Below are positions 17,971 through 26,247 of a DNA stretch of 64,000 nucleotides, piece by piece. This DNA comes from Mycobacterium europaeum (lineage in GTDB: Bacteria; Actinomycetota; Actinomycetes; Mycobacteriales; Mycobacteriaceae). A program made the translations under genes and the position numbers. Below the pieces are notes generated by a model. It was given only the letters and a program-made list of their open reading frames with translations. It was not told the DNA's origin and searched no databases. Position 1 is the first letter of the stretch. Each line of letters begins with the position of its first letter. The stretch is taken from the NCBI RefSeq assembly GCF_002102155.1, contig NZ_LQOU01000041.1, positions 1 through 64,000 on the forward strand. Direction: 5' to 3'.

Positions 17971-18291
17971 CTAGGTCAGCTGGGCCAGCGTGGTGACGAC
18001 GATGAGGGCCAGCACGGCCACGCCGATGACGTGCACCTGGCGCCGGGGTGTCAATCGCTTCGGCAGGGGCCGCTGCTGCAGGGTGTGCTGGCGGCGTACG
18101 GCGATCAGGAACGTCCCCAACGCGACGGCGCCGGCCAGCCCGGCGGGGACCAAGTCGGCCGGGCGGACGGACCCGTGCAGGTTCCTGATCATCAGCAGGG
18201 CGCCGTTGGCCAGGAACGCGAACGAGGTCCGGGTCCAGGCCAGCGTCGTCCGCTCGGCCTGGCCCCCGCGGTCCGCCGGCGAGTCGCTCAA
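17971..18291 (-). CDS. DUF202 membrane protein
   Basis: A 106-residue protein with the DUF202 opening ERTTLAWTRTSFAFLANGALL and three hydrophobic segments (about residues 22-40, 48-66, 86-104). Function of the family is unknown. The likely start is TTG 18291, overlapping the stop of the upstream DUF202 gene by 4 nt (TTGA). Ends directly next to the MmpL stop. Confidence 0.75.
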   Translation of the reverse strand: MSDSPADRGGQAERTTLAWTRTSFAFLANGALLMIRNLHGSVRPADLVPAGLAGAVALGTFLIAVRRQHTLQQRPLPKRLTPRRQVHVIGVAVLALIVVTTLAQLT

Positions 18292-18659
18292 GCCATGACC
18301 GCCTTCGCGATCACCAACGCGAGCGCGATGAGCCCGACGGCCGTCAGGCCCACCGCCAGGTAGGTCGGCGAGGGATGCCGTGGCAGCGGGGTCCCGTGGC
18401 GCATGGCGCGATCCGCCTGCTGCCAACGCAGCAAGCCCATCCCGCTGGTCAGAATGGCCAGCAGCGCAAGCCCCCCACCGAGCACCCGGCGCGCACCGGG
18501 GACCCCCAGTTCCGGGACCAACTGCACGAGCGCCACCGCCGCCGCGAGCAGGCCCAGCGCCGTGCGCTGCCACGCCAGAAAAGTCCGCTCATTGGCGAAG
18601 GTGAAGCGGTAGTCGGGCTCGTGCTCTTCGGCGCTGTCGGTGTCGGCCACGAGGCACAT
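18288..18659 (-). CDS. DUF202 membrane protein (YidH-like)
   Basis: A 123-residue protein with the conserved FANERTFLAWQRTALGLLAA segment and three membrane helices. It forms a coupled pair with the second DUF202 gene, as YidH/YidG do in enterobacteria. The ATG at 18659 lies only 6 bp from the divergent dehalogenase start, so one of the two starts may be further in (GTG 18647 is an alternative here) or transcripts are leaderless. Confidence 0.75.
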   Translation of the reverse strand: MCLVADTDSAEEHEPDYRFTFANERTFLAWQRTALGLLAAAVALVQLVPELGVPGARRVLGGGLALLAILTSGMGLLRWQQADRAMRHGTPLPRHPSPTYLAVGLTAVGLIALALVIAKAVMA

Positions 18660-18665
18660 CGTTGC

Positions 18666-19376
18666 ATGATGAAGGCTGTGGTCAAGGCGCTGCTGTTCGA
18701 CGTGCAAGGCACGGCGACGGATTTTCATTCGACGGTGTGCGAGCAGGCGCGGCGGATCAGCGCCGGGCGTCACCCGGAAGCCGACTGGCCCGAGCTGGTA
18801 CGGCGTTGGCGCGCAGGCTACTTCGCGACGCTGGCCGGTGCGGAGCGTCGGGGCGCCGGGTGGGTGTCGGTGCACTCGGTGTATCGGCGGGCCCTCGACG
18901 CCGTCCTGGACGAGCGCGGCATCACCCTCTCCGGCGCCGAGCGCGACGAGTTGACCCTGGCCTGGCAGCGGCTCGAGCCCTGGCCCGACGCGGTGCCCGG
19001 GCTGACCCGGCTTCGCGCCGCCCACACCCTGGCCACCCTGTCGAACGCCGACGTGTCGGCCGTCATCGGCATCTGCAAGCGGGCGGGGTTGCCCTTCGAC
19101 GCGATCTTCGCCGCGGAGATGGCCGGGGCGTTCAAGCCCGACCCGGCGGTCTATCGGATGGCCGCGACGTACCTGGGTCTGGACGCCGGCGAGATCATGA
19201 TGGTGGCCAGCCACAAGTACGACCTCCGCGCCGCGGCCGGGCTCGGGTTCCGGACCGCCTTCGTCGCCCGCCCGCTCGAGTTCGGTGCCGACGGTGACGC
19301 CGACGTGACCTATTCCGACGAATTCGACGTCAACGCGTCCGACTTCCTTGACCTGGCAACGCAACTCGGCTGCTGA
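18666..19376 (+). CDS. HAD-family haloacid dehalogenase (type II)-like hydrolase
   Basis: A 236-residue HAD hydrolase. Motif I is LLFDVQGTATDF (nucleophile Asp), motif II TLSNADVS, motif III lysine in AFKPDPAVY, motif IV VASHKYDLRAAAGLGF. The SNAD and SHKYDL variants are typical of L-2-haloacid dehalogenases rather than phosphatases. Two consecutive ATG codons (18666, 18669) are possible starts. Its 3' end overlaps the convergent SnoaL-like gene by 47 nt, unusual in this window. Confidence 0.8.
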   Translation: MMKAVVKALLFDVQGTATDFHSTVCEQARRISAGRHPEADWPELVRRWRAGYFATLAGAERRGAGWVSVHSVYRRALDAVLDERGITLSGAERDELTLAWQRLEPWPDAVPGLTRLRAAHTLATLSNADVSAVIGICKRAGLPFDAIFAAEMAGAFKPDPAVYRMAATYLGLDAGEIMMVASHKYDLRAAAGLGFRTAFVARPLEFGADGDADVTYSDEFDVNASDFLDLATQLGC

Positions 19377-19905
19377 TCAGCGACGGGTCCGGCTTCTCCG
19401 ACGACATCGACAGGAAGCCGCGCGCGCAGCGCGCGGCCAGCAGCCAATTGGCGGGCTTCTTCATGTCCAGCCCGCCCAGCAGCTGCTTGATCATGGTCAG
19501 CGTGTCGAAATAAATGCGTTCGCAGACAAGCGTTTCGGTGTCGTCGAAGACGAAGTAGGCGGTCATGCGGACCCGGAACCGGCTGCCCGTCGGAGGAACC
19601 TTGCCCAGGTAACCCAGATGCGTGCCCATCAACCAGAACTCGACGATCACCGCGTCGGCGCTGTGCCGCAGCGCGATGATCTCGTGGTCCTGGTCGGGAA
19701 ACGCGGTGCGGGTGTAGGCGTAGTAGTCGCGCACCGCCCGATCGCCGTCGTGGACGATCATCTGCGGGATCAGCTCGTAGCGCGGATGCGGGAAGGTCGA
19801 CAACACGTCGTCCCAGGCCTGGCGGACCTCGTCGTGGAAGTGGTCGAGCACGAGCTTCTGGCGGGCGGCAAGTACGTCCGCGGAGGGGAACGCGGGGATC
19901 GTCAT
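19330..19905 (-). CDS. SnoaL/NTF2-like protein
   Basis: A 191-residue protein with an NTF2/SnoaL-like cone fold pattern: helical N-terminus, then RAVRDYYAYTRTAFPDQDHE, HSADAVIVEFWLMGTHLG, RFRVRMTAYFVFDDTETLVCERIYFD. Members act as polyketide cyclases, isomerases or dehydratases, or only bind ligand. ATG 19905. Separated from cyp124 upstream by a long hairpin, so probably its own transcript. The 3' end overlaps the dehalogenase gene. Confidence 0.7.
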   Translation of the reverse strand: MTIPAFPSADVLAARQKLVLDHFHDEVRQAWDDVLSTFPHPRYELIPQMIVHDGDRAVRDYYAYTRTAFPDQDHEIIALRHSADAVIVEFWLMGTHLGYLGKVPPTGSRFRVRMTAYFVFDDTETLVCERIYFDTLTMIKQLLGGLDMKKPANWLLAARCARGFLSMSSEKPDPSLISSRVALPGQGSRTR

Positions 19906-19924
19906 GCAGGTAACGATAAACCCG

Positions 19925-19984
19925 GCGAGCAGACGCAAAGTCGCACAATTTGGCGCCTTGCTGTGCGAGTTTGTGTCTGCTCGC
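19925..19984. terminator. Long hairpin, GAGCAGAC family, copy A
   Basis: Arms 19925-19946 and 19963-19984 (22 nt, 20 paired plus one G.U on the plus strand) with a 16-nt loop. It separates the cyp124 3' end from the SnoaL-like gene start, so it would stop leftward transcription. Same core as copies at 40789 and 41808. No U-tract, as usual for mycobacteria. Confidence 0.6.
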
Positions 19985-20005
19985 GACATCCCGTCCGGGT
20001 GCGCG

Positions 20006-21304
20006 CTACCCCCGGGGCGGGGTCCAGGCGACCGGCAGCGCCTTGATGCCGTGGATGAACTGCGACAGCAGCCGGGCGGGCTCGTCGACCGCGACGATGT
20101 CGGGTATCTCGCGGCGCAACTCGTCGAAGATGACCCGGATCTCGCGGCGGGCGAGGTTGGCGCCGAGGCAGAAGTGCGCACCGCCGCCACCGAAACCGAA
20201 GTGCGGGTTAGGGGTTCGCGCCAGGTCGAAGAGCCACGGGTTGGCGAACGTCGCCTCGTCGCGGTTGGCCGAGTTGTACCACAACACGACCTTGTCGCCC
20301 TCCGCCATCTTGGTGCCGCTCAGCTTGAAGTCGCGGGTCAGCGTCCGCCGCATGTAGACCACCGGCGAGGCCCACCGCACGATCTCCTCGACCGCCGTGG
20401 GCGCCAGGCGGTCGAAGTTGGCCCACCACTTGTCCCGCTCGTCGGGATAGCGCGACAGGGCCAGCACGCCGTGGCTGATCGCGTTGCGCGTCGTCTCGTT
20501 GCCGGCCACCACCAGCAGGATGAAGAACGACGCGATCTCCGCCGACGACAGCCGTTCGCCGTCGACCTCGGCTTCCACCAGGCTGGTGGTCAGGTCGTCG
20601 TGGTGGTTGACGCGGCGGTCCTCCGCCAGCGCGGAGGCATAGGCGCCGATGTCCATCGAGATCTTCAGGAATTCGTCGAAGTCGGTCGTCAGGTCGGGGT
20701 CGCCGAACCCGAGAATCACGTTGGTCCAGTGGAAGATTCGCTGATGGTCTTCCTCGGGGATCCCCATCATGTCGCAGATGATCTGCAGCGGCAGCGGGCC
20801 GGCCAGCTCGGTGACCAGGTCGGCTTCCCCGTTGGGATGGTTGGCGATCAGCGAGGCGACCAGCCGGCGGGCCCGCTCGCGCACCGACGCCTCGATGCGC
20901 GCCACCACCTTCGGGGTGAACGCGCGGCTGACGATCGAGCGCAGCCGCTGGTGCCGCGGATCGTCGAGCACGATCATCGAGCCGAAGTATTCGGCGATCT
21001 CCGGCGCGTTGTCGTTGACCGTGATGTTGGGGCTGGAGCTGAAGATCTCCGGATGACGGCTGGCGAAGTGCACGTCGTCGTGCTTGGTGAGCGACCAATA
21101 GCCCTCGCCGGCCTCGAATCCCTCCATCTCGATCGCGGGCCAGAACGAGATGGGGGCCTCGCGGCGCAGGGTGGCGAAGGCGCCGTCGCGGAAGTCGTCG
21201 TCTTGCCCCCAGAAGTCCAGCGAGTCGAGGTGGATGTCGGAGAGGGGAACCTCGGGTGGTGGCGCCCCATTCGTCCGTGTCGCGATACCCGTCTTCAGAC
21301 TCAC
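20006..21304 (-). CDS. cyp124: Cytochrome P450 CYP124, methyl-branched lipid omega-hydroxylase
   Basis: A 432-residue P450 that matches my memory of M. tuberculosis CYP124 (Rv2266) almost throughout (for example EYFGSMIVLDDPRHQRLRSI). I-helix AGNETTRN, K-helix ExxR in EEIVR, and the haem-binding loop GFGGGGAHFCLGANLAR with the axial Cys are intact. CYP124 hydroxylates the omega end of methyl-branched lipids such as phytanic acid and also cholesterol derivatives, using ferredoxin. It lies 21 nt downstream of a small MmpS-like secreted protein gene, probably co-transcribed; a long hairpin ends the unit. Confidence 0.95.
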   Translation of the reverse strand: MSLKTGIATRTNGAPPPEVPLSDIHLDSLDFWGQDDDFRDGAFATLRREAPISFWPAIEMEGFEAGEGYWSLTKHDDVHFASRHPEIFSSSPNITVNDNAPEIAEYFGSMIVLDDPRHQRLRSIVSRAFTPKVVARIEASVRERARRLVASLIANHPNGEADLVTELAGPLPLQIICDMMGIPEEDHQRIFHWTNVILGFGDPDLTTDFDEFLKISMDIGAYASALAEDRRVNHHDDLTTSLVEAEVDGERLSSAEIASFFILLVVAGNETTRNAISHGVLALSRYPDERDKWWANFDRLAPTAVEEIVRWASPVVYMRRTLTRDFKLSGTKMAEGDKVVLWYNSANRDEATFANPWLFDLARTPNPHFGFGGGGAHFCLGANLARREIRVIFDELRREIPDIVAVDEPARLLSQFIHGIKALPVAWTPPRG

Positions 21305-21325
21305 CGAGAACCTCCTGCGAAACCG

Positions 21326-21676
21326 TTAGTGGGCACAGACCGTCCTGCCGCCCGCCGCCTGCGCGTCGGCGACCACGTTGCCGTCGAGCAGGATCCGGCA
21401 GCGCAGGGGGCCGGCGCCCTGCGCGCTGATCACGTACACCTGCCCGCCGAAGGCGGTGAACTCCGTCGACCACGGCAGCGGCACGTTGACCTGGTGCAGC
21501 TGACCGGCGTCGGTCTGGTACGAGATGTACTGCGCGACGGGGCCGCCGGTCACCTCGTAGCGGGCGTGGGGCATCTGCGGGATGGCATGGGCCACCCCCG
21601 GGACCGTCGCGGCCCAGCCGACTCCGACGGCGAACAGGATCTTCAGGCCGCGCCGATGCTTCGTCATGATTTGCAT
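21326..21676 (-). CDS. Small secreted MmpS-like protein
   Basis: A 116-residue protein with an N-terminal hydrophobic segment (LKILFAVGVGWAATVPGVAHA) that looks like a cleavable signal, followed by an MmpS-like beta domain: ARYEVTGGPVAQYISYQT, VNVPLPWSTEFTAFGG, then GAGPLRCRILLDG and a C-terminal Cys as in MmpS proteins. It is shorter than true MmpS (about 140) and lacks the long anchor. ATG 21676 (or 21667). It is followed by cyp124 on the same strand, so it may handle the lipid that CYP124 oxidises (inference). Confidence 0.75.
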   Translation of the reverse strand: MQIMTKHRRGLKILFAVGVGWAATVPGVAHAIPQMPHARYEVTGGPVAQYISYQTDAGQLHQVNVPLPWSTEFTAFGGQVYVISAQGAGPLRCRILLDGNVVADAQAAGGRTVCAH

Positions 21677-21772
21677 CGTGTCACCACACGCGGTGCTACG
21701 GAAGCTTTCCGCCCAGACGAAGCGGCGCCGCTCTAGGGTGAGTCCCACGGGGGCTGGCACGGGAAGGTGAGT

Positions 21773-22858
21773 ATGTCGGAACACGGCGCAAAACGTGTGG
21801 TGGTTTGGGGCACCGGCTTCGTCGGCAAGATGGTGATCGCCGAGATCGTCAAGCATCCGCTGTTCGAATTGGTGGGTGTGGGCGTCAGCAACCCCGACAA
21901 GGTCGGGCGCGACGTCGGCGAGATCTGCGGGCTGCCCGAGCCGGTCGGCATCATCGCCACCGACGACGTCGAGGCGCTGATCGCGCTGAAGCCCGACGCA
22001 CTGGTGCACTACGGCCCCACGGCGATGCACGCCCAGGACAACATCGCCCTGATGACCCGCTTCCTGCGGGCCGGGGTCGACGTCTGCTCGACCGCGATGA
22101 CCCCGTGGGTGTGGCCGACGATGCACCTCAACCCGCCGCAGTGGATCCAGCCCATCACCGAGGCGTGCGAGCTGGGGGGATCGTCCTGCTTCACTACCGG
22201 CATCGACCCCGGATTCGCCAACGACCTGTTCCCGATGACGCTGATGGGCCTGTGCTCGGAGGTGCGCCGGGTGCGCGCCTCCGAGCTGCTCGACTACACC
22301 AACTACGAGGGCGATTACGAAGTCGAGATGGGCATCGGCCGCGAGCCCGAATACCGCCCGCTGCTGGAAGACTCCAACATGTTGATCTTCGCGTGGGGTG
22401 CCACGGTCCCGATGATCGCCCACGCGGCCGGCATCATGCTCGACGAGATCACCACCACCTGGGACAAGTGGGTGACGCCGACCGAGCGCAACACCGTCAA
22501 GGGCGTGATCAAGCCCGGCCACGTCGCCGCGGTCCGGTTCACCATCAACGGGATCTACAAGGGCGAGACCAGGATTCAGCTCGAACACGTCAACCGCATC
22601 GGCATCGACGCCGCGCCCGACTGGCCCTCCGGCCACGACAACGACGTCTACCGGGTGGAGATCGAGGGCACGCCGAGCGTCCTCCAAGAGACCGCGTTCC
22701 GGTTCACCGACGGATCGGGCCGCGACGCGGCCACGGCCGGGTGCCTGGCGACCGGAATGCGGGCCCTCAACGCCGTGCCCGCCGTCAACGACCTGCGGCC
22801 GGGCTGGGTCACGCCGCTCGACCTGCCGCTGATCGCCGGCGCCGGCAACATCCGCTGA
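21773..22858 (+). CDS. DapB-fold NAD(P)-dependent dehydrogenase
   Basis: A 361-residue protein of the dihydrodipicolinate-reductase-like family. The Rossmann motif VVVWGTGFVGKMV is at the N-terminus, LVHYGPTA and TTGIDPGF in the middle, and a C-terminal beta domain. Relatives act on amino or keto acids (2,4-diaminopentanoate dehydrogenase-like); the substrate here is unknown. ATG 21773 is chosen because GGGAAGG lies 5 nt upstream; GTG 21767 is inside that site. Confidence 0.8.
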   Translation: MSEHGAKRVVVWGTGFVGKMVIAEIVKHPLFELVGVGVSNPDKVGRDVGEICGLPEPVGIIATDDVEALIALKPDALVHYGPTAMHAQDNIALMTRFLRAGVDVCSTAMTPWVWPTMHLNPPQWIQPITEACELGGSSCFTTGIDPGFANDLFPMTLMGLCSEVRRVRASELLDYTNYEGDYEVEMGIGREPEYRPLLEDSNMLIFAWGATVPMIAHAAGIMLDEITTTWDKWVTPTERNTVKGVIKPGHVAAVRFTINGIYKGETRIQLEHVNRIGIDAAPDWPSGHDNDVYRVEIEGTPSVLQETAFRFTDGSGRDAATAGCLATGMRALNAVPAVNDLRPGWVTPLDLPLIAGAGNIR

Positions 22859-22969
22859 CCGGCCGGCGCACAGCCGGCACCTAGGTTCCCCTGAGACGCG
22901 GTACAGGATTCTTCGGCACAATAACGGCTAGCCTGGGATGCGAGTTGGGTGAAGCTGGGGTAGGGACAC

Positions 22970-24694
22970 ATGGCCAATGGAGCTGGAACCGCGCTGGGTC
23001 TGTCGATCGGTGCCACCAACCTGGCGGCGATGTCCGCCGGCCGGGCCCTCACCCGCAAGGCCGTCCTGACGCTCTACCCCGAGCGCGCGCCGGAGGTGGG
23101 CATCCCCGCAGAGAACCCGCGGCTCGACCAGCCCGGGCTGGTGCTGACCGGGTTCGTGAACCGGGTCTCCGACCCGCGGGGAGTGGTGGCGGCCGACGGC
23201 TCGGTGCACCGCGGCGAGGAACTGATCGCCGACGCCGTGCGCGCGCTGGCCTACGCCCTCGCCGGCGGGCGGCCCCTGCCCGACAGCGTCGCCGTGACCT
23301 ACCCCGCCCACTGGGCCTCCCCGGCCGTCGACGCCGTGGGCGCCGCGCTGAGTTCGGTCGCCGAATGGTCCAACCGCACGCGGCCGCTGCTGCTGATCCC
23401 CGACGCCGCGGCCGCGCTGCTCGCCGTGCGGAGCGGCCCCGGCATACCGCGCAGGGGGACCGTGGCGGTGTGCGACTTCGGCGGCACCGGCACCAGCGTC
23501 ACCTTCATGCGCGCCGACGGCGACTACCAGGCGCTGGCCCCCACCGTGCGGCTGAACGACTTCTCCGGTGACGTGATCGATCAGGCGCTGCTGAGCGCCG
23601 TCATCTCCAACATGTCCGCCGCCCCCTCCTTCGACCAGGCGGGCACCGTGACGATCGGCTCACTGAGCCGGCTGCGGACCGCGTGCCGGGGCGCCAAGGA
23701 GGAGCTGTCGTCGAGCACGGCCACCACCGTGACCGACGGGCTGACGGGGGAAATCCGGGTCACCCGCGCCGAGCTCGACGAGGCGATCCGCACGCCGCTG
23801 GACCGGTTCGTGGCCGTCCTGGAAAACACCTTGGCGCGCAACGGGATCCAGGACCTGGCGGCGGTCGTCTCGGTTGGCGGCGGGGCGAACATCCCCGCGA
23901 TCACCACCACGCTGTCGCAGTACTTCCGCGTCCCCGTCATCACCACGCCGCGTCCGCACCTGACGGCCGCCTCCGGCGCCGCGCTGCGGGCCGCGCACGG
24001 TCCCGGCGAGATGCCTGCGGCGGCGACGGCGTCGGCGCCCGCCGCGCCCGTCACGGCGACCGCGCAGGCCGCCCCGGCGGCGGCGATCACCGGCGTCGCC
24101 GCCGTGCGGGCCTGGTCGCAGACCGGTAAGCAACCGCAGGTCACGCCCGCCCCCGCCGCGGAAGAGGCCGGCGAAGGGGCCACCGACGAGCCCGCGTCCG
24201 ACAAGCGCAAGAGCCACCTGTTCCGGCTGCCGGTCCTGGCCGCGATCGTCGGCGCGGCGGCGGCGGTGGCGCTGGTGGGGACGGCCGTCACTATCGGGCT
24301 GACCTCGGCGAATAAGTCGGCGACGACGCAGACGCCGGGAGTGATCAGCAGCCGGGCTCCCGCGCCGCCCGCACAGACCGCGACCGCGCAGCCGCCCCCG
24401 CCCGCCGAAGAGGCTCCCGCTCCGTCGACCACGGGCACCAACCCGCCCGTCAACACCGAGACGCCGTCGACCAGCGTCCCGTCAGCCAAACCGCAACAGG
24501 CCCCGCCGCTGGCGGCCGCGCCGCGCCCGGCCGTCCCGCGGGTACCGGAGGTCCCGCCCATTCCGGCGGTGCCCGGTGTCAACGAACCGATCCCCGGCAT
24601 CGACCGGGTCAACCAGATCATTCAGGGCATCGGGGGAGACTTGGGCATCAGCGGCATCCCCCAATTGGACCCTCAGCTGGGAACGACCCGATAG
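22970..24694 (+). CDS. Hsp70-like ATPase domain membrane protein with Pro-rich tail (Rv2264c-like)
   Basis: A 574-residue protein. Residues 1-340 form an actin/Hsp70-like ATPase domain: LGLSIGATNLAAM (phosphate-1-like), VAVTYPAHW, VAVCDFGGTGTSVTFM (phosphate-2) and VVSVGGGANIPAITTTL (adenosine loop). Residues about 340-415 are an Ala/Pro-rich linker, about 420-445 one membrane helix (LPVLAAIVGAAAAVALVGTA), and the remainder an exported Pro/Thr/Ala-rich tail. Matches the proline-rich Rv2264c in synteny with cyp124. The layout suggests a cytosolic sensor or scaffold coupled to the cell wall; the function is unknown. Confidence 0.8.
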   Translation: MANGAGTALGLSIGATNLAAMSAGRALTRKAVLTLYPERAPEVGIPAENPRLDQPGLVLTGFVNRVSDPRGVVAADGSVHRGEELIADAVRALAYALAGGRPLPDSVAVTYPAHWASPAVDAVGAALSSVAEWSNRTRPLLLIPDAAAALLAVRSGPGIPRRGTVAVCDFGGTGTSVTFMRADGDYQALAPTVRLNDFSGDVIDQALLSAVISNMSAAPSFDQAGTVTIGSLSRLRTACRGAKEELSSSTATTVTDGLTGEIRVTRAELDEAIRTPLDRFVAVLENTLARNGIQDLAAVVSVGGGANIPAITTTLSQYFRVPVITTPRPHLTAASGAALRAAHGPGEMPAAATASAPAAPVTATAQAAPAAAITGVAAVRAWSQTGKQPQVTPAPAAEEAGEGATDEPASDKRKSHLFRLPVLAAIVGAAAAVALVGTAVTIGLTSANKSATTQTPGVISSRAPAPPAQTATAQPPPPAEEAPAPSTTGTNPPVNTETPSTSVPSAKPQQAPPLAAAPRPAVPRVPEVPPIPAVPGVNEPIPGIDRVNQIIQGIGGDLGISGIPQLDPQLGTTR

Positions 24695-24695
24695 G

Positions 24696-25061
24696 TCAAT
24701 CCTTTTCGCCCTTGTTCTCCGCCAACGCGGCCTCTTTGAGTCGCTTGTTGAGGGCCTTGTCCTTTTCGATCTGGTCCTGCAGGGCCTGCTCGTCGCGCGA
24801 ATCGTCGTCGGCTTTCGCCTGGCCGCCGGCATCGGCACCCTCGGGGACCTCGTGCTTGGGGTTGCCGTCCTCGTCCAACCAGTCGTTGACCGCGGTGCCC
24901 GACACGCTGCCCCCGGTGCCGGGCAGCACGATGGTGGGCTTTTCTTTGTAGGCCTCCATCATCTCGGCGGCCTTCTTCTTGTCGCCCTCGTCCGGCTCGG
25001 GCTTCTCCGTCAGTTTTTGATCGGTGTCCTGATCATCCGACTTATCGTCTTGGACGCTCAT
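24696..25061 (-). CDS. Acidic, lysine-rich hypothetical protein
   Basis: A 121-residue, very hydrophilic, probably disordered protein: N-terminal DDKSDDQDTD, a central ordered-looking piece KPTIVLPGTGGSVSGTAVND, then charged coiled-coil-like DEQALQDQIEKDKALNKRLK. I do not recognise a family. ATG 25061. It is the last gene of the SDR-SABATH run on this strand, 75 nt after the methyltransferase. Confidence 0.65.
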   Translation of the reverse strand: MSVQDDKSDDQDTDQKLTEKPEPDEGDKKKAAEMMEAYKEKPTIVLPGTGGSVSGTAVNDWLDEDGNPKHEVPEGADAGGQAKADDDSRDEQALQDQIEKDKALNKRLKEAALAENKGEKD

Positions 25062-25136
25062 GCATCAAACCCCCTCGCAATTGCATGTCGCGATGTTCGG
25101 GGGGTTACCCGTTGCGGCGTTGTGTCGAAACTCTCA

Positions 25137-26231
25137 TCACCACGATCGTTCGCGTTTGACCAGCTCCACCAGCGCCAGCGGGATCCGCATCGGCTCGGGA
25201 GCGCTTGACAGCTGCTCCGCGACCGCCCGCTCGAGCCGGTCGACGAACTCCGCGGCCCGTGCGTCGCGGAGGCTGCCGTCCAGCCCGCGCACCAGGGCGG
25301 GGAACAGCGCCGCGCGGGCGAAGGCCGCCCACTGCGCCCCGAAGGCCTCGGCGTCGTGGTCCACCTGGAACCGGGCCCAGAATCGGTCCTCGGCGGTGAA
25401 CAAGTCGAGCCGGTCGATCGACAGGCCCTCGAAGCGGCCGCTGGGCGAGAACGGGGCCCGAAAGTCCTTCTCGCTGCGGGCAAATGTGGGAATGGTCATG
25501 CGCCGGGCCTCGTCCTGGCGCAGCAGGCCGTCGCGCACCTGCTCACGCAGCGCCGCGAGCACCGCGTCGAGCAGCGTCGGAAAACCCGGCGTGCCGTCCT
25601 CGTCGAGGGCGATCGTCATCACCACCAGCCGCCCGTCGGGGGCCATTTCGCGGCCGCGGAACGCCACGAAGTTGTGCCAGTCCAGGGCCGCCTGTCGGGC
25701 GTAGGCCGCGCGCGCCGTGTCGTCGGTGCTGTAGGCGATGTGCACGTGGTCGTGCACCTCGCCCGGCATCGTGCTCAGCCACTGCGTCGCCCACGATGAC
25801 CAGCCGAGGTTGACCGTCTGCGACGGCACGATCTGGTTGTAGAAGGACCGGCCGATCGACGACGCGAACGTCGCCGAGTCCAGGTGCAGGTAGCTTTCGG
25901 GGTCGTCGGACAGGGTGTGGAACAGCGCAGAGAAGTCGTTGTCCGGGATGTCGGTGTGCGCCACCAGGATTGCGTGGTCATGACGGGTGCGGCGACGCAG
26001 GGCCGTGATCGCCGCGCACAGCGGCTTGAGCGAATTGTGCCCGTTGGCGGTGCCGTAGTCGGCGATGACGATGGGCTGCGGGGGCTTGGGTAGCGCCACC
26101 TGCTCGGCGGCCCGCTCGAACAGCGCGATGGCCGGGGCCAACCCGGCGGCCTGCAGCCGCGACGACTGCGTGTACACGGGTTCGGGCCGGACCACAATGC
26201 TCGATTCGGGCATCCGAGGTTCAGGCCGCAT
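25137..26231 (-). CDS. SABATH-like SAM-dependent carboxyl methyltransferase
   Basis: A 364-residue class I methyltransferase resembling the SABATH family (salicylate, jasmonate and gibberellin methyltransferases of plants; some actinobacteria). YTQSSRLQAAGLAPAIALFE at residues 20-39 and IVIADYGTANGHNSLKPL as the SAM-binding motif I are typical; NLGWSSWATQWLS and WHNFVAFRGREM follow the SABATH pattern (LSSLHWLS-like, and F...R..E). It would methylate a small carboxylic acid. It lies 16 nt after an SDR gene, so the two probably act in one pathway. The substrate is unknown. Confidence 0.8.
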   Translation of the reverse strand: MRPEPRMPESSIVVRPEPVYTQSSRLQAAGLAPAIALFERAAEQVALPKPPQPIVIADYGTANGHNSLKPLCAAITALRRRTRHDHAILVAHTDIPDNDFSALFHTLSDDPESYLHLDSATFASSIGRSFYNQIVPSQTVNLGWSSWATQWLSTMPGEVHDHVHIAYSTDDTARAAYARQAALDWHNFVAFRGREMAPDGRLVVMTIALDEDGTPGFPTLLDAVLAALREQVRDGLLRQDEARRMTIPTFARSEKDFRAPFSPSGRFEGLSIDRLDLFTAEDRFWARFQVDHDAEAFGAQWAAFARAALFPALVRGLDGSLRDARAAEFVDRLERAVAEQLSSAPEPMRIPLALVELVKRERSW

Positions 26232-26247
26232 GGCCCAACGATAGTCG

